Source: Roseibium sediminicola | GTDB lineage: Bacteria > Pseudomonadota > Alphaproteobacteria > Rhizobiales > Stappiaceae | Assembly: GCF_023156505.1 (NCBI RefSeq) | Contig: NZ_JALNMJ010000004.1 | Location: 62,001-126,000 of the forward strand | Length of the DNA stretch: 64,000 nt | Direction: 5' to 3' | Part shown: one piece after another, positions 61,791 through 64,000 of the stretch | Position numbering within the stretch: position 1 is the stretch's first letter | Layout: each line of letters begins with the position of its first letter | Made by a program: the position numbers and the translations under genes | The notes under the pieces: generated by a model | What the model was told of the DNA's origin: nothing | Databases searched by the model: none | The model's input: the letters and a program-made list of their open reading frames with translations, nothing else

Positions 61791-64000
61791 GCCAGCCATT
61801 CCGTACAGAAAAAGGCGGCCGGATCGACCGCGCCGAACAGCTGACCTTTACCTTCGACGGTGAGGAAATGCAGGGCCACAAGGGCGACACGCTTGCCTCC
61901 GCCCTGCTCGCCAACGGCGTTCACCTTGTCGGCCGGTCGTTCAAGTACCACCGTCCGCGCGGCATCATCTCCGCCGGTTCGGAAGAGCCCAATGCATTGG
62001 TCGGCGTCTACCGCAACGGCGACCAGACGCCGAACCTGCGCGCCACCCAGGTTGAGCTCTACCAGGGCCTGGAAGCGATCTCGCAGAACCGCTTCCCGTC
62101 GCTCGGTTTCGACATCGGCGCTGTCAACGACCTGATGTCGCCGCTGTTCCCGGCCGGCTTCTACTACAAGACCTTCATGTGGCCGAAGTCCTTCTGGGAC
62201 CGGGTCTATGAGCCCATCATCCGCGCCGCGGCCGGTCTCGGCAAACCGCCGAAAAACCCGGACCACGATGTCTATGGCAACATCTATGTCCATTGCGACG
62301 TCCTGGTCGCAGGCTCCGGCCCGTCTGGTCTGGCGGCCGCTCTTGCGGCAGCGGAAACCGGCGCAAAGGTCATCCTGTGTGACGAACAGGCCGAATTCGG
62401 CGGCTCTCTTCTGAGCGAGACCAGCGCCAGCATCGACGGCAAGGATCCGTGTGACTGGGTCGCGGAAACCATCGCCAAGCTGATGACGATGGACAACGTC
62501 ACCCTGCTGCCGCGCACCACCGCTTTCGGCTATTTCGCGCATAATTTTGTCGCCCTGGCCGAGCGCGTGACCGAGCACCTCTCCAACCCGGACCCGAAAC
62601 TGCCACGCGAACGGCTGTGGCAGGTCCGTGCCAAGGAAGTCGTGATTGCAGCTGGCGCCATCGAACGGCCGATGGTGTTCCCGGAAAACGACCGCCCGGG
62701 CATTCTCATGGCCGAATCCGGCCGGACCTATCTCAACCGCTACGGCGTCAAGGTCGGTCACAAGGTTCTGGTCACGACGGCGTGCGACACGGCCTGGCAG
62801 GCCGCCTTCGATCTGAAGGACCATGGTGTCGAAGTGGTCGCCATCGCAGACATGCGCGAAACCCCGCCGGCAAACCTGATCTCGATCGCGGAAGCTCGCG
62901 GCATCCGCGTGGAAGCCGGCTGTGTCGTCACCGGCACCCTCGGCCGCAAGCGGGTCAAGGGCGCGTTGCTCGGCAAGCTGATGACCTCCGGCAAGGTCGC
63001 CTCGGGTGGCCAGGTCGCCTGCGACGCGATCCTGATGTCCGGTGGCTGGACCCCGACGGTCAGCCTTTATTCCCAATCCCGCGGCAAGGTTGTGTGGGAT
63101 GCGGACAAGGGCGCCTATGTGCCCGGCAAATCCGTCCAGAACGAACGTTCCACGGGCGCTTCCAAAGGCCTCTACGGCCTGCAGGCCACCTTGGAGGACG
63201 GCTACGCGGCCGGCGAGGAAGCCGCCAAGGCGGCCACCGGCAAGTCCGCCAAGATCACCTATTCGGTCGCGACCGGCGGCGAAGCCGGTGCGGGCGGGAC
63301 CCTCGGCGCCCTTCCGCATGACCGCAACGCCGCCCGCGTGAAGGCCTTTGTCGACTACCAGAACGACGTCACCGCGAAGGACGTCAAGCTGGCCGTGCGC
63401 GAAGGCATGCAGTCCATCGAACACATCAAGCGCTACACCACGACCGGCATGGCGACCGACCAGGGACGCCTGTCCAACATGAACGCGCTGCAGATCGCCT
63501 CCGGGGCGCTGGAACGTCCGGTGACGGATGTCGGCCTGACTACCTTCCGCCTGCCGTTCACGCCGACAACCTTCGGCCTGTTCGCCGGTGTCTCGCGCGG
63601 GGATTTCTTCGACCCGGTCCGCAACACCCCGTCCCATGACTGGGTCGTGGCAAACGGTGGCGTCTATGAAGATGTCGGCCAGTGGAAGCGTACCTGGTAT
63701 TTCCCGAAAGACGGCGAAGACATGCACGCCGCCGTCGCCCGGGAATGCAAGACGGCCCGCGAAAGCGTCGGCCTGTTCGATGCCTCCACCCTCGGCAAGA
63801 TCGAGGTGGTCGGTCCGGACGCGGCCGAATTCCTGGAGCGGATGTACACCAACCCGTGGAAGAAACTTGCGCCGGGACGCTGCCGCTACGGCCTGCTCCT
63901 GAACGATGCCGGCTTCATCGTTGATGACGGTGTCATTGGCCGTCTCGCCGAGGACCGCTTCCACGTGACCACCACAACAGGCGGCGCGCCAAGCGTGTTC
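61787..64000 (+). CDS. soxA: Sarcosine oxidase alpha subunit (truncated by window end)
   Basis: 738 codons are open to the last base; complete alpha subunits are about 1000 residues. The N-terminal region (FDGEEMQGHKGDTLASALLANG, RSFKYHRPRGI) is the ferredoxin-like domain. CDVLVAGSGPSGLAAALAAAETGAKVILCDEQ (about 170-200) is an NAD(P)/FAD Rossmann site. The last visible part enters the folate-binding aminomethyltransferase-like domain (SVGLFDASTLGKIEVVGPDAAEFL). soxG would be expected beyond the window. Confidence 0.95.
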   Translation, partial: MSQPFRTEKGGRIDRAEQLTFTFDGEEMQGHKGDTLASALLANGVHLVGRSFKYHRPRGIISAGSEEPNALVGVYRNGDQTPNLRATQVELYQGLEAISQNRFPSLGFDIGAVNDLMSPLFPAGFYYKTFMWPKSFWDRVYEPIIRAAAGLGKPPKNPDHDVYGNIYVHCDVLVAGSGPSGLAAALAAAETGAKVILCDEQAEFGGSLLSETSASIDGKDPCDWVAETIAKLMTMDNVTLLPRTTAFGYFAHNFVALAERVTEHLSNPDPKLPRERLWQVRAKEVVIAAGAIERPMVFPENDRPGILMAESGRTYLNRYGVKVGHKVLVTTACDTAWQAAFDLKDHGVEVVAIADMRETPPANLISIAEARGIRVEAGCVVTGTLGRKRVKGALLGKLMTSGKVASGGQVACDAILMSGGWTPTVSLYSQSRGKVVWDADKGAYVPGKSVQNERSTGASKGLYGLQATLEDGYAAGEEAAKAATGKSAKITYSVATGGEAGAGGTLGALPHDRNAARVKAFVDYQNDVTAKDVKLAVREGMQSIEHIKRYTTTGMATDQGRLSNMNALQIASGALERPVTDVGLTTFRLPFTPTTFGLFAGVSRGDFFDPVRNTPSHDWVVANGGVYEDVGQWKRTWYFPKDGEDMHAAVARECKTARESVGLFDASTLGKIEVVGPDAAEFLERMYTNPWKKLAPGRCRYGLLLNDAGFIVDDGVIGRLAEDRFHVTTTTGGAPSVF

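Noticed and set aside
61730..63964. 744-codon antisense frame across soxA
   Set aside because: It lies opposite a clear sarcosine oxidase alpha subunit, and its translation has no recognisable domain.

Overview
The window looks like chromosomal DNA from a high-GC marine-type alphaproteobacterium. A Stappiaceae member (Roseibium/Labrenzia-like) is my best guess. It rests on the TssJ-less type VI secretion system (T6SS) with a PpkA/PppA/TagF/FHA module, glutathione-dependent formaldehyde oxidation next to heterotetrameric sarcosine oxidase, DUF1036 and two-ExbD Ton-like genes, and short palindromic intergenic repeats. No rRNA, tRNA, CRISPR array, insertion sequence or integrase was seen.

Region 1 (1-31.6 kb) is a complete T6SS locus in two divergent halves around 18.9-19.3 kb. 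The minus half reads vgrG, a DUF6931-like gene, tagH (FHA), tssK, tssL-OmpA, tssM, tagF, pppA, ppkA, exbD and a TonB-like gene, mostly with 1-4 base overlaps. The plus half reads an OmpA-family gene, tssA, tssB, tssC, hcp, tssE, tssF, tssG and clpV, punctuated by strong hairpins. At the far left, exbB, a second exbD and two small secreted proteins sit beside the TonB-like gene. The TonB-like protein and the T6SS kinase carry the same C-terminal periplasmic domain. This links a proton-driven ExbB/ExbD/TonB-type motor to the T6SS threonine-phosphorylation pathway. A short threonine motif ([RK]T[IV][IV][RM]P) recurs in cytosolic segments of TssL, TssG, the kinase and a nearby M23 peptidase; these are candidate ligands for the FHA protein.

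Region 2 (31.6-42.7 kb) is an accessory module, nearly all on the minus strand: a PAAR protein, the M23 peptidase, a CHASE2 adenylate cyclase, a FecR-like secreted protein, two caspase-family (C14) proteins around a small glycine-rich lipoprotein, and a divergent GNAT acetyltransferase. Three sites matching the CRP pattern TGTGA-N6-TCACA lie upstream of tssB, of the FecR-like/cyclase pair and of the caspase operon. This suggests one cAMP-CRP circuit covering the T6SS sheath, the caspases and the cyclase itself.

Region 3 (42.7-64 kb) is ordinary metabolism and transport: an ornithine-cyclodeaminase homologue, a ChaA-type antiporter, a branched-chain-amino-acid/amide-type ABC operon (substrate-binding protein, livHMGF), a PPOX flavoprotein with an agmatine-deiminase-like enzyme, an M3 peptidase, DUF423, a P450/acyltransferase pair, fghA and frmA, and the start of the sarcosine oxidase operon soxBDA. 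Sarcosine oxidase can release formaldehyde, which FrmA and FghA oxidise to formate; these genes are divergent across a region with a perfect 14-bp palindrome. soxA is cut by the window end.
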